Origin: Pseudotabrizicola sp. | GTDB lineage: Bacteria > Pseudomonadota > Alphaproteobacteria > Rhodobacterales > Rhodobacteraceae | Assembly (NCBI RefSeq): GCF_030656345.1 | Contig: NZ_JAUSNR010000032.1 | Span: 62,001-126,000 of the forward strand | Direction: 5' to 3' | DNA: 64,000 nt | Shown here: one piece after another, positions 32,168 through 42,664 of the stretch | Numbering within the stretch: position 1 is the first letter of the stretch | Layout: each line of letters begins with the position of its first letter | Notes under the pieces: model-generated | Told to the model about the DNA's origin: nothing | What the model saw: the letters and a program-made list of their open reading frames with translations, nothing else | Database searches by the model: none | Program-made: the position numbers and the translations under genes

Positions 32168-33367
32168 ATGACCCGCACATCCACCGATATTCTGATCTCT
32201 GGCGGCGGTGTCGCCGGGCTGAGCGCTGCCGCTGCCTTTGGCACCGCCGGTTTCAACGTGATCTGCGTCGATCCCAGCCCCCCCGTCACCTCTGACACGG
32301 CAGAGGGGGCCGATCTGCGCAGCACGGCCTTTCTGCACCCGTCGATCCCGGTGTTGCAGGACGCCGGGCTCTGGGCGCGGCTGGAACCCCACGCCGCCGC
32401 CCTGCAGGTGATGCGGATCATCGACGCAGGCGGCGCGGTTGCCGAGCCCCGACTGACACGCGACTTCAACGCCGCCGAACTCTCAGACCTGCCGTTTGGC
32501 TGGAACCTGCCGAACTGGCTGTTGCGGCGTGAAATGGTGGCCCGGCTGGCCGAGCTGCCGAACGTCGATTTCCGCCCCGGCGTCGCCACATCGCGGCTGA
32601 TGACGCGCGAGAGCGAGGCACTGGTTGCCCTGTCGGATGGCGCGCAGATCCGCGCCCGCATGGTGATCGGGGCTGACGGGCGCGACTCGCCCGTGCGTCA
32701 GGCGCTTGGCATCCCGGTCAGAACCCTGCGCTACGGGCAAAAGGCGCTGGCCTTTGCGGTGTCACATCCGGTGCCGCATGACAATGTCTCGACCGAGATC
32801 CACCGCTCTGGCGGGCCGTTCACGCTGGTGCCCTTGCCCGACCGCGAAAGCAAGCCGCGCTCGGCCGTGGTCTGGATGGATACCGGGCCCGCGGTTGCCC
32901 GGCTGCAAGCCTTGGCCGTCGCGGATTTTGAGGCTGAAATGAACGCCCGCTCCTGCCATATCCTCGGCCCGCTGACGCTGGACAGCCGGCTGACGGTCTG
33001 GCCGATCATCGCCCAGATCGCCAGCCGCATGGCGGGCGAACGCTGCGCCCTGATGGCCGAGGCCGCGCATGTGGTGCCGCCCATCGGCGCGCAGGGGCTG
33101 AACATGAGCCTTGCCGATCTGACCGTGCTGCTGGATCTGGCCCGCGCCGCGCCGGATGATATCGGATCAGCACGGATGCTCGACGCCTATCACCGCAAAC
33201 GCCACTGGGAGGTGCAGGCCCGCGTCAGTGGCATCGACGCGCTCAACCGCGCCTCGATGATGGGGGCGCAGCCGCTGCGCGACCTGCGGGCAACCGCGCT
33301 GAACGCGCTGTATTCGGCGGCGCCCGTCAGGCGGGTGCTGATGAAAGCCGGGCTTGGCCTGCGCTGA
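32168..33367 (+). CDS. UbiH/UbiF-family FAD-dependent hydroxylase
   Basis: A 399-residue class A flavoprotein monooxygenase. The N-terminal FAD motif is ILISGGGVAGLSAAAAFG (residues 8-25), the middle DG motif is VIGADGRDSPVRQALG and the GD-like motif is ALMAEAAHVVPPIGAQGLNMSLAD, where A replaces the usual D of GDAAH. The last motif is typical of ubiquinone-ring hydroxylases. Ubiquinone synthesis is the likely role; which ring position is uncertain. Confidence 0.85.
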   Translation: MTRTSTDILISGGGVAGLSAAAAFGTAGFNVICVDPSPPVTSDTAEGADLRSTAFLHPSIPVLQDAGLWARLEPHAAALQVMRIIDAGGAVAEPRLTRDFNAAELSDLPFGWNLPNWLLRREMVARLAELPNVDFRPGVATSRLMTRESEALVALSDGAQIRARMVIGADGRDSPVRQALGIPVRTLRYGQKALAFAVSHPVPHDNVSTEIHRSGGPFTLVPLPDRESKPRSAVVWMDTGPAVARLQALAVADFEAEMNARSCHILGPLTLDSRLTVWPIIAQIASRMAGERCALMAEAAHVVPPIGAQGLNMSLADLTVLLDLARAAPDDIGSARMLDAYHRKRHWEVQARVSGIDALNRASMMGAQPLRDLRATALNALYSAAPVRRVLMKAGLGLR

Positions 33368-33442
33368 CCCGAATTTTCTGCGCAAATTCCGCGCGCGCCC
33401 GGTGCAACCCTGACTTTTCGCAGAAAAATCGCGCGATCAGCG

Positions 33443-34567
33443 CTACAGCACCGCCGCCACCGCCCGCTCCAGCCGCGCCACCGTGCCGGGCACATCTTTC
33501 AGCTTGTCCAGACCGAACAACCCGATGCGGAAGGTGCGGAACGCCTCACCCTCGCCCACCTGCAACGGCACCCCGGCGGCAATCTGCAACCCCTGCTCGC
33601 GGAACTTCGCGCCATTCTGAACCAAAGGGTCATCAGTATAGCTGACCACCACGCCGGGGGCCTGAAACCCCTCTGCCGCGACCGACCGCACACCCTTGTC
33701 CGCCAGCAAGCTGCGCACCGCGCGTCCCAACTCCCATTGCGCGGCCTTGGCGGCCTCAAACCCCATGTCGCGGGTTTCCACCATCGCATCGCGGAACCCC
33801 AAGATGGCATCGGTCGGCATGGTGGCATGATAGGCATGGCCACCGCCCTCATAAGCCGCCATCATCGCCCGCCATTTCTTCAGATCCACCGCGAAGCTGT
33901 TCGACGTGGTCTCGGCCAGCCGCGCCTCCGCCCGCTCCGACATCACCACCACCCCGGCGCAAGGTGAGGCCGACCAACCCTTCTGCGGGGCCGAGATCAG
34001 CACATCGACGCCGGTATCTTCCATATCCACCCAGATACAGCCCGACGCAATGCAATCGAGCACCATCAGCGCCCCCACCTCATGCGCGGCCTCGGCCACG
34101 GCGCGGATGTACTCATCGGGCAGGATGATGCCGGCGCTGGTCTCCACATGCGGCGCAAACACCGCCTCGGGCCGCGTCTCGCGGATCTTCGCGCAGACCT
34201 CCGCCACGGGCGGTGGCGCATAGGGCGCACGGGCATCATTGCCGGTCTGCCGCGCCATCACCACACTCACATCCTGCGCAAAGCCCCCGGCCTCAAAGAT
34301 CTGGCTCCAGCGATACGAAAACCAGCCGTTGCGCACCACCAGCACAGACCCTTGCCCGAACTGCCGCGCCACCGCCTCCATCGCATAGGTGCCGCCCCCC
34401 GGCACCAGAGCGACAGCACTGCCCTTGTACACCTCGCGCAGCATCCCCGACACATCGCGCATCACGCCCTGAAACCGCGCCGACATGTGGTTCAGACTGC
34501 GGTCGGTGAACACGACCGAAAATTCCTCCAACCCGTCAGGGTCCACCGTTTCATGCAGTCCAGCCAT
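33443..34567 (-). CDS. Class V PLP-dependent aminotransferase (serine/alanine-glyoxylate type)
   Basis: A 374-residue enzyme from MAGLHETVDPDGLEEFSVVFTDRSLNHM. It has VPGGGTYAMEAVARQFG at the PLP phosphate site and the lysine in LISAPQKGWSASPCAGVV. Similar proteins act on serine, alanine or pyridoxamine with glyoxylate or pyruvate. The ATG at 34567 has AGGAGAG upstream; an earlier in-frame ATG lies inside a repeat copy and is rejected. A long repeat copy precedes the gene. Confidence 0.85.
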   Translation of the reverse strand: MAGLHETVDPDGLEEFSVVFTDRSLNHMSARFQGVMRDVSGMLREVYKGSAVALVPGGGTYAMEAVARQFGQGSVLVVRNGWFSYRWSQIFEAGGFAQDVSVVMARQTGNDARAPYAPPPVAEVCAKIRETRPEAVFAPHVETSAGIILPDEYIRAVAEAAHEVGALMVLDCIASGCIWVDMEDTGVDVLISAPQKGWSASPCAGVVVMSERAEARLAETTSNSFAVDLKKWRAMMAAYEGGGHAYHATMPTDAILGFRDAMVETRDMGFEAAKAAQWELGRAVRSLLADKGVRSVAAEGFQAPGVVVSYTDDPLVQNGAKFREQGLQIAAGVPLQVGEGEAFRTFRIGLFGLDKLKDVPGTVARLERAVAAVL

Positions 34568-34626
34568 GATCTCTCTCCTCTTTTGCCAGACCATAGCCCA
34601 AGCCCGCCGCAAAGAAACCCTCCCCA

Positions 34627-34715
34627 TCATCTGTTCAAAAATATCCTCCGGGGTAGCCATTCGGTTTCGCCATCGGTTCAAAAAACCGATTGGCCGGGGG
34701 GTGGAAAACCCCCGG
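34627..34715 (-). repeat. Dispersed repeat, long form with alternative hairpins
   Basis: Read on the minus strand: a GGGGG/CCCCC hairpin, a structured insert, then CCGGAGGATATTTTTGAACAGATGA. In plus-strand terms ATCGGTT (34672-34678) pairs with AACCGAT (34684-34690), while GCCA-T-TCGGTTT (34656-34667) can pair with AAACCGA-T-TGGC (34683-34694). This is the same two-way design as at 11951-11991 but with different stem bases. Confidence 0.75.
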
Positions 34716-34726
34716 CGGCCTGCCCT

Positions 34727-35181
34727 CTACCCCAGCGGCCCCGGTCTGCGCTCTTCGGTCAAAAGCACATTGGCCTCAACGTTGCCCACCCCCGGCAAAG
34801 TCATGATCCGCCGCCGCAGCACGCGCTCGAAATCCGCGATATCGCGCGCCACCACCCGCAGGCGGTAGTCAAACAGCCCCAGCACATGCTGCACCACCTG
34901 CACCTCCGGGATCGCCGTCACCGCGCGCTCAAAATCCTCCAGCGGCACCCGCCCGCGCGTGGCCAGCTTCACCCCAAGAAACACCGTCACTCCGAACCCC
35001 AGCGCCGCGCGGTCCACCTCTACCCGCCGCCCGGCCAAAATCCCGGCCTCTTCCAGCCGTTTCACCCGCCGCCAGGCACCGGGCTGGCTCAGCCCAAGCA
35101 TCCGCCCCAGCTCCCCCGCCCCCACCATGCCATCGCGTGACAAAATCCGCAGAATTCCCCTGTCCAGATCGTCCAGATCCA

Positions 35182-35185
<4 letters not shown>
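34727..35185 (-). CDS. Lrp/AsnC-family regulator (second of a coupled pair)
   Basis: A 152-residue protein with a helix-turn-helix (GELGRMLGLSQPGAWRRVKRLEEAG, about 24-48) and a RAM effector domain (VQVVQHVLGLFDYRLRVVARD). It overlaps the upstream Lrp gene by ATGA. Members bind amino acids and commonly form hetero-octamers, so the two products may work together. Confidence 0.92.
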
Positions 35186-36787
<1,602 letters not shown>

Positions 36788-36847
36788 GGGCGCAACCGGG
36801 GGTGCCTCAGAGCGCGCCCCCGACGCACAGCCAGACATCAGCACAGC

Positions 36848-36876
36848 AAAAAGCCGGGGTCATCCCCGGCTTTTTT
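36848..36876. terminator. Bidirectional terminator between ilvC and the small membrane protein gene
   Basis: GCCGGGG (36853-36859) pairs with CCCCGGC (36864-36870) around TCAT, flanked by five As on the left and six Ts on the right, so it works in both directions. Confidence 0.92.
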
Positions 36877-36896
36877 AGACTCGTGGTGGCTCAGAC

Positions 36897-37151
36897 TCAG
36901 TCGACGATCCGGCCTTTGTAAGAGTGTCCTCGCTGGGCGTCGATCTGAGCCGCGTGCATCGCCCGCGACTGTTCCCTCAGCGGTACCAGAAACCCCACGC
37001 CGCCATATTTGCCATCTTTGGCCAGCGTCGATTTGGGGGCATTCGGATCGTGGCGGCGCTCTTCGACGCGCGCCTTGCTGATCATGGCAAAGACCAGCAC
37101 GGCCAGCATCGTGATCAGCGACAGAAACGGAATCAGGGCTCCGGCAATCAT
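36897..37151 (-). CDS. Small single-span membrane protein, unknown function
   Basis: An 84-residue protein with one N-terminal membrane segment (about 3-25, LIPFLSLITMLAVLVFAMI) and a charged tail (VEERRHDPNAPKSTLAKDGKYGG). AAGGAAG lies before the ATG. It converges with ilvC on a shared terminator. The family is not known to me. Confidence 0.65.
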   Translation of the reverse strand: MIAGALIPFLSLITMLAVLVFAMISKARVEERRHDPNAPKSTLAKDGKYGGVGFLVPLREQSRAMHAAQIDAQRGHSYKGRIVD

Positions 37152-37318
37152 CGGACTTCCTTTCAGGATGGGCCGCCGCAGCGGCCATGCCGCGCGAAGG
37201 ACTGTTGGGTGTGTTGGATTGACAACCCGCCAACCCCCGATTGGTTCCGTGCCCCCGGGTACAGCACTGGTGAAACACGCACTGGCGCAACGCGGTGCCG
37301 CCCGCTACACCGCGTTGC

Positions 37319-38239
37319 ATGTCCATATCCTCGCCCCCCGCAATGCCCGCAACCCTGGCCGCCCCCACCCGCAATGACTGGCTGTCGATCTTCATGCTCG
37401 GTCTGATCTGGGGCGGGACGTTCATCGTTATCAGCCTTGCCCTACGCGGCTATGGGCCGGTCACGGTGGCCTGCGCGCGCACCACCTTCGGCGCGGTGGC
37501 GGTGCTGGCGCTGCTGCGGCTGACCGGGCGGCAGTTGCCGCGCAACCTGGGCGTCTGGCGCTCTGCGGTGCCGATCGGGGTGCTGTCCACCGCCCTGCCG
37601 TTCTTCCTGCTGTCCTGGGGCCAGCAATCGGTGCCCTCGGCCTTTGCCGGGTTGTCGATGGCCGCCGTGCCGCTGTTCGTGCTGCCGCTTGCGCACCGCT
37701 ATTCGGACGAGCCGCTGACCCGTAGCCGCGCCATCGGCTTTGCGCTCGGTTTTGCCGGGGTACTGGTGCTGCTGGGGCCAGAGGCGTTCCGGGGCAACGG
37801 CACCACGCTGGCGCAGCTGGCCTGCCTCGGTGCCGCGCTGTCCTATGCTGTGTCTTCCATCCTCACCCGCCGTTGCCCGCCCGTTGATCCGATGGCGCTC
37901 GCCGCGGCCACGCTGATTGTGGGCGCGGTGGTGCTGATCCCGGCGATGCTGCTGGTTGAGGGCGTGCCGGGCTGGGCCGGCACCGTGCCGGGCTTTGCGA
38001 TCATCTTCCTCGGGCTGGTGCCCACCGCCTTTGCCGCGCTGCTGCGGGTGACGGTGATCCGCAGCGCCGGGTCCGGCTTCATGACGCTGACCAATTATCA
38101 GGTGCCGTTGTGGTCGATGGGCTTTGGTGTGGTGTTCCTGTCAGAAACCCTGCCCGCCACCTTCTTCGCCGCCCTCGCCCTGATCCTGACCGGGCTGGCG
38201 ATCAGCCAAAGCCGCAGTCTGACCCGGGGCAAAGGTTAA
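37319..38239 (+). CDS. DMT-superfamily (EamA) transporter
   Basis: About 306 residues with ten membrane segments in two EamA repeats (first GLIWGGTFIVISLALRGYGP, second GAALSYAVSSILTRRCPP). LSWGQQSVPSAFAGLSMAAVPLFV is typical. The start is uncertain: ATG at 37319 or 37343, both after a non-coding stretch with no clear ribosome binding site. Substrate unknown. Confidence 0.85.
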   Translation: MSISSPPAMPATLAAPTRNDWLSIFMLGLIWGGTFIVISLALRGYGPVTVACARTTFGAVAVLALLRLTGRQLPRNLGVWRSAVPIGVLSTALPFFLLSWGQQSVPSAFAGLSMAAVPLFVLPLAHRYSDEPLTRSRAIGFALGFAGVLVLLGPEAFRGNGTTLAQLACLGAALSYAVSSILTRRCPPVDPMALAAATLIVGAVVLIPAMLLVEGVPGWAGTVPGFAIIFLGLVPTAFAALLRVTVIRSAGSGFMTLTNYQVPLWSMGFGVVFLSETLPATFFAALALILTGLAISQSRSLTRGKG

Positions 38240-38315
38240 GAAATCCCTGACCCCAGACCATCAACCCCTTGATATCATTGGCACCACGCGGCTGTACCAC
38301 AGGGGGAACCCCCTG

Positions 38316-39659
38316 TTACACCGCCGCCTCGACCGCCCCCACAATCTCATCCACCACCTGTACCAGCATGACCTCATCCTCACATTCCGCCATGACCCGG
38401 ATCAGCGGTTCGGTGCCGGATTTGCGGATCAGAATGCGGCCCTTGCCCGCGATGCGAAGGGTATTCGCCTGAATCACCGCCTGAACCGAAGGCTGCTCCA
38501 GCGGGGTCTTGCCATCGGCAAAGCGCACGTTCTTCAGCATCTGCGGCACCGTCTCGAACTGGCGGATCAGCCCGCTGGCAGGCGCAGCCGTGCGCGCCAT
38601 CTCGGCCAGAAACTGCAAGCCCGCGATCAGCCCGTCGCCGGTGGTGGCATAGTCGGTCATCACGATATGGCCCGACTGCTCGCCCCCCAGATTGAAGCCC
38701 CCGGCGCGCATCCGTTCCACCACATAGCGGTCGCCAACTGCCGTCCGCTCCAGCCCGATGCCGCGCGCGTCCAGAAACCGCTCCAGCCCGAGGTTTGACA
38801 TCACCGTCGCCACCAGCGCCCCGCCGCGCAAGCGCCCGTCCGTTGCCCAGCGGGCCGCCATCATCGCCATGATCTGGTCGCCATCGGCCACGCGGCCCGT
38901 TTCATCCAGGATCATCACCCGGTCGGCGTCGCCATCAAGGCAGATCCCCACATCCGCCCCATGCGCCACCACCGCCTCGGCGGCGGTCTGGGTATAGGTG
39001 GACCCGCAGCGATCATTGATATTGGTGCCGTTCGGGCTGACGCCGACCGGCACCACCGTCGCCCCCAATTCCCACAGCACCTCTGGCGCGGCCTTGTAGG
39101 CGGCCCCGTTGGCGCAGTCGATCACCACTTTCAGCCCGTCCAGCCGCAGCCCGGCAGGAAAGGTGGTCTTGACGAATTCCTGATACCGCCCGCGCCCGTC
39201 TTCGATCCGCTTGGCGCGGCCGATGTTGGCCGCCTGCGCCAGCTGGATCTCGGCTTCCACAATCGCCTCGATCTCGGCCTCGGCCTCATCCGACAGCTTG
39301 AACCCGTCGGGGCCAAAGAACTTGATGCCATTGTCCTGATGCGGGTTGTGGCTGGCCGAAATCATCACCCCGACATCGGCGCGCATGGAACGGGTCAGAA
39401 ACCCCACCGCAGGCGTCGGCACGGGTCCCAGCAGCAGCACATTCATGCCCGTACTGGTCAGCCCGGCGGTCAGCGCGTTTTCCAGCATATAGCCCGACAG
39501 CCGCGTATCCTTGCCGATCACCACCCGGTGCGCCGACCCGCCATCGCGGCGAAAATACCGCCCCGCCGCAGCCCCCAGTTTCAGAGCCATCTCGGCGGTC
39601 ATCGGATAGGTGTTGGCGCGGCCGCGCACGCCATCGGTGCCAAACAGTTTGCGAGTCAT
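38316..39659 (-). CDS. glmM: Phosphoglucosamine mutase
   Basis: A 447-residue enzyme that makes glucosamine-1-phosphate for UDP-GlcNAc. The phosphoserine loop is [16 protein letters not shown] (near 100), the Mg site is DGDADRVM (near 242), and the sugar-phosphate site is [12 protein letters not shown]. Start [13 protein letters not shown] overlaps the folP stop by ATGA, so it ends the folB-folP-glmM operon. Confidence 0.97.
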   Translation of the reverse strand: MTRKLFGTDGVRGRANTYPMTAEMALKLGAAAGRYFRRDGGSAHRVVIGKDTRLSGYMLENALTAGLTSTGMNVLLLGPVPTPAVGFLTRSMRADVGVMISASHNPHQDNGIKFFGPDGFKLSDEAEAEIEAIVEAEIQLAQAANIGRAKRIEDGRGRYQEFVKTTFPAGLRLDGLKVVIDCANGAAYKAAPEVLWELGATVVPVGVSPNGTNINDRCGSTYTQTAAEAVVAHGADVGICLDGDADRVMILDETGRVADGDQIMAMMAARWATDGRLRGGALVATVMSNLGLERFLDARGIGLERTAVGDRYVVERMRAGGFNLGGEQSGHIVMTDYATTGDGLIAGLQFLAEMARTAAPASGLIRQFETVPQMLKNVRFADGKTPLEQPSVQAVIQANTLRIAGKGRILIRKSGTEPLIRVMAECEDEVMLVQVVDEIVGAVEAAV

Positions 39660-40678
39660 GGGGTCATCCCTTCTTCTTGGTTTTGCGTGGCGGCCTGCCA
39701 CAGCGTCAGCGCCGCCCGCGTCTCGGCCACGTCATGCACGCGGATCATCTGCACCCCCTGCGCCACGCCCGCCAGTGCCACGGCAATGCTGCCCGGCATC
39801 CGTCTGGCCGCGTCGTCCTCACCCGTCAGCGTTCCGATGAACCGCTTGCGGCTCGCCCCCAGCAGCACCGGCAGGCCAAGGCTGTGAAACAGGCTCAGCC
39901 GCGCCAACAGCGCAAGGTTGTGGGAAAGGGTCTTGCCAAAGCCGATGCCGGGGTCAATCGCGATGCGGTCGCGGGCAATGCCCGCCGCCTCGGCCATCGC
40001 CACACGGGCGGCCAGGGCATCGTAGACGTCGAGCAGCACATCTTCATAGGCGGGGGCATCCTGCATCCGGTCGGGCGTCAGGATGGAATGCATCAGGATC
40101 ACCGGCACCCCGGCCTTTGCCACCAGTGCGGCCATCTCCGGATCAAACTGCAGCGCGGTCACATCGTTGACGATCCCCGCCCCGGCCTTCAGCGCGGCCT
40201 TTGCCACCGCCGCCTTGCGCGTGTCGACCGACACCGCCCGGTCAATCCCCGCCGCACGCAGAGCGGCGATCACCGGCACCGCCCGTGCGGTTTCCTCTGC
40301 CACCGAAACCTCAACCGCCCCCGGCCGGGTGCTCTCGCCGCCCACGTCCAGAATATCGGCCTGTGCCGCCATGGCGCGCGCCTGCATCATCGCGGCCTGC
40401 GGGTTCAGGAACTGCCCGCCATCGGAAAAGCTGTCCGGCGTCACGTTCAGAATGCCCATCAGCCGGGGCCGGTCCATGCTGAGCCCGGCAAAATCGGCGC
40501 GCGGGGCCATCAGCGGCGACAGCAAGCTGGGCGAGGCTTCCGATGCGGGCACCACCACCGGCGCGCGGCCACGCTCCAGAATTTCAAGGTGGGTAAAGCG
40601 GCACCAGCCGCCGGCCAGCACAATGGCGTCAGTGGGGCGGGCGGCATCATGCAGCGGGAGGGGGCGGATATATGTCAT
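39656..40678 (-). CDS. folP: Dihydropteroate synthase with a long N-terminal extension
   Basis: A 340-residue enzyme that joins p-aminobenzoate and the pterin in folate synthesis. Core motifs start near residue 74: [41 protein letters not shown], and the C-terminal GASRKRFIG. About 65 extra residues precede the TIM barrel core. It is 45 bases after folB and overlaps glmM. Confidence 0.96.
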   Translation of the reverse strand: MTYIRPLPLHDAARPTDAIVLAGGWCRFTHLEILERGRAPVVVPASEASPSLLSPLMAPRADFAGLSMDRPRLMGILNVTPDSFSDGGQFLNPQAAMMQARAMAAQADILDVGGESTRPGAVEVSVAEETARAVPVIAALRAAGIDRAVSVDTRKAAVAKAALKAGAGIVNDVTALQFDPEMAALVAKAGVPVILMHSILTPDRMQDAPAYEDVLLDVYDALAARVAMAEAAGIARDRIAIDPGIGFGKTLSHNLALLARLSLFHSLGLPVLLGASRKRFIGTLTGEDDAARRMPGSIAVALAGVAQGVQMIRVHDVAETRAALTLWQAATQNQEEGMTP

Positions 40679-40723
40679 CCGCCCGGATTAGGCCCCATTG
40701 CGGCGCTTTGGCAAGCGGTGTGC

Positions 40724-41632
40724 TTAACCCTTTTCCACCGGAACGCGGCTTCCCGCCGGAAGTGCAACATTCCCGTGAACGATCAGCCCCTGCGCCGCCA
40801 TCTCTTCGGCCAGCCACAGGGCCAGTGCCACGGCTTCTGCCGATTTCGGCCCGTCCACCGCGTCCAGCACCATTTTCGACGGGGCCCAGACCACGGATTG
40901 CCCGCGCTTGATCGCCCAGTCAATTTCGGTGCGGGTGGCCACCACCACACAGCGGGCATCCCGCGCGGCGAGGGTCCATGCGTTCTGCTCAATCGCCAGC
41001 AGGTCAATCCGGCGCTGTGTCGGGCGGTGCCCGGTTTGCGGGCGGGCCGCGTCGGGCAGACCCACGGTCAGGATCAGCGGCGCACCCCGCGCCAGCAGGC
41101 TGTCCAGCCGCGCGGTCAGGTCATCCCCGGCAATCGCCGCATTGTCCAGATGCACCACCAACGGATGCACCGCCGCCTCAAGCCCGTCCTGCCCGACCAC
41201 GCGCAACGGCACCTCGGCACGTGACCGCACAATTTCGACCCCAAGTTTATACGGCCCGATATCCAGCTTTTCGATCCGCACAAAGGCGCGCATCGCCTGC
41301 GGTTCGGCAAGAATCCGCTCCGCCACCCGTTCAGCGAGGGTTTCAAGCAGGTTCAGACGCTCTGCCGCCAATTCATGCGCGATGGCCCAGGTGATCCGGT
41401 CATAGGACAGGATGCGGTCGACATCATCATTCAGCGGGGCGGTCACCGGGGCCACTTCGACCACCACATTGAACATCACGCGCTGTTTGTGGCCGCGTTC
41501 CTGCTGAAACGCGCCGATATCCACCTCGACCACATGGTCGCGCAGGGAAATCCGGTCGCGCGGGTCGGCACTGGCCGAGGCCTGGCTGCGCTCTTCCGGG
41601 TGGGCAAAGGCGAGGCGGATGTCGCTGGTCAT
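40724..41632 (-). CDS. folB: Dihydroneopterin aldolase domain fused to a C-terminal domain of unknown function
   Basis: A 302-residue protein. Residues about 25-145 are a FolB domain (DHVVEVDIGAFQQERGHKQRVMFNVVVEV, ETLAERVAERIL, RIEKLDIGPYKLGVEI), which is usually about 120 residues in full. Residues about 155-302 (HPLVVHLDNAAIAGDDLTARL, RCVVVATRTEIDWAIKRGQSVVWAPSK) match no family I can name. It starts the folB-folP-glmM operon; the ATG at 41632 was chosen, with ATG 41644 possible. The pathway is folate. Confidence 0.85.
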   Translation of the reverse strand: MTSDIRLAFAHPEERSQASASADPRDRISLRDHVVEVDIGAFQQERGHKQRVMFNVVVEVAPVTAPLNDDVDRILSYDRITWAIAHELAAERLNLLETLAERVAERILAEPQAMRAFVRIEKLDIGPYKLGVEIVRSRAEVPLRVVGQDGLEAAVHPLVVHLDNAAIAGDDLTARLDSLLARGAPLILTVGLPDAARPQTGHRPTQRRIDLLAIEQNAWTLAARDARCVVVATRTEIDWAIKRGQSVVWAPSKMVLDAVDGPKSAEAVALALWLAEEMAAQGLIVHGNVALPAGSRVPVEKG

Positions 41633-41736
41633 CTGGCCCCCCATCGGCCCACAAGGGATCGGGGGCAGGTTACACCCTGCCCCCGCATCCGATAGCCCTA
41701 GGACGACACGGGGCGCAAGCCCTGCGACATCTGAAA

Positions 41737-42450
41737 TCAGGCGCCGGGCTGGCGATAGAACAGATGCGCGCCGATTGCTGCCGTGCGCGGAAAGCGGTGC
41801 GCCCAACGCGGGTTTACCGCCCGGGTGTGGAAATGGGTCGCCCCGGCGGTCAGCCCGCGCGGCGCGCCGTTCAGCATGATCGCCGCAATCCGGCCCGCCT
41901 TGTCAGCAGCCTGCCGGTCGCGCATCACATCGCTGTTGCCATCGCAGACATAGCTGAACTGGCACCCGCCGCCACCGCCTTGCCGGACAACGCCGCAGAC
42001 CGAATTGGGGTATTCGCGGCTGTCGACCCGGTTCAGGATAACCTCGGCCACCGCAAACTGGCCCTTCAGGCTTTCGCCGCGTGCCTCAAAGTACAGGGCG
42101 TTCTGCAGGCATTGCCATTGCTGGTCGCCCTTGGGAACGGGCTGGGTGGCAAGAAATGTCTCTTCATAGCGGATCAGCACCGGCTGGGCGGGCTCATCGG
42201 TATGGGCAGGCTTGGCCGCCTTTTCCGTCTTTTCGGGCTTTGCAATTCTGGGGCCGGTCGCAAGGGCGGCCATCCGGTCCTGCCCCACCGCCCCGACCGT
42301 CGCATGTTCTGCCCCCATAAGGGATGCCATCTGCTCTGCCATGCCCAGTTCAGGGCTGTTGGACTGGCTCACCGTCACCTCGGCGAAGGCCGCTCCACCC
42401 GTGGCACAGACTGCCACCGCAGCCGAGGCCATGATTTGTCGCAAGCGCAT
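41737..42450 (-). CDS. Secreted SleB-type cell wall hydrolase
   Basis: A 237-residue protein with a signal peptide (about 1-23, ending GGAAFA), a lysine- and proline-rich linker and a C-terminal Hydrolase_2 (SleB) domain with the catalytic glutamate in NALYFEARGESLKGQFAVAEVILNRV and GGGGGCQFSYVCDG. Relatives are muramidase-like lytic enzymes that remodel peptidoglycan. ATG 42450 is used because it starts the signal peptide. Confidence 0.88.
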   Translation of the reverse strand: MRLRQIMASAAVAVCATGGAAFAEVTVSQSNSPELGMAEQMASLMGAEHATVGAVGQDRMAALATGPRIAKPEKTEKAAKPAHTDEPAQPVLIRYEETFLATQPVPKGDQQWQCLQNALYFEARGESLKGQFAVAEVILNRVDSREYPNSVCGVVRQGGGGGCQFSYVCDGNSDVMRDRQAADKAGRIAAIMLNGAPRGLTAGATHFHTRAVNPRWAHRFPRTAAIGAHLFYRQPGA

Positions 42451-42664
42451 TGTCTCGTGTTCCGTTCTGTTGCCTTTGGTCTGCACAACCCCGCAAAAGG
42501 CGTAAGGTCGCGCAACAGCCGCTGCTCATACTGCAGGGTCTGGGGCCGAGTCCACCGAAGTGGCAAAAGTGCAACTGTTTCCGGGCCGTGATCGGCGGAT
42601 TCTTGCGCAAAAGTTAAGAAACAATGTGAAGAACGCCGCGCATACACATGATATTGCGGTGTTT

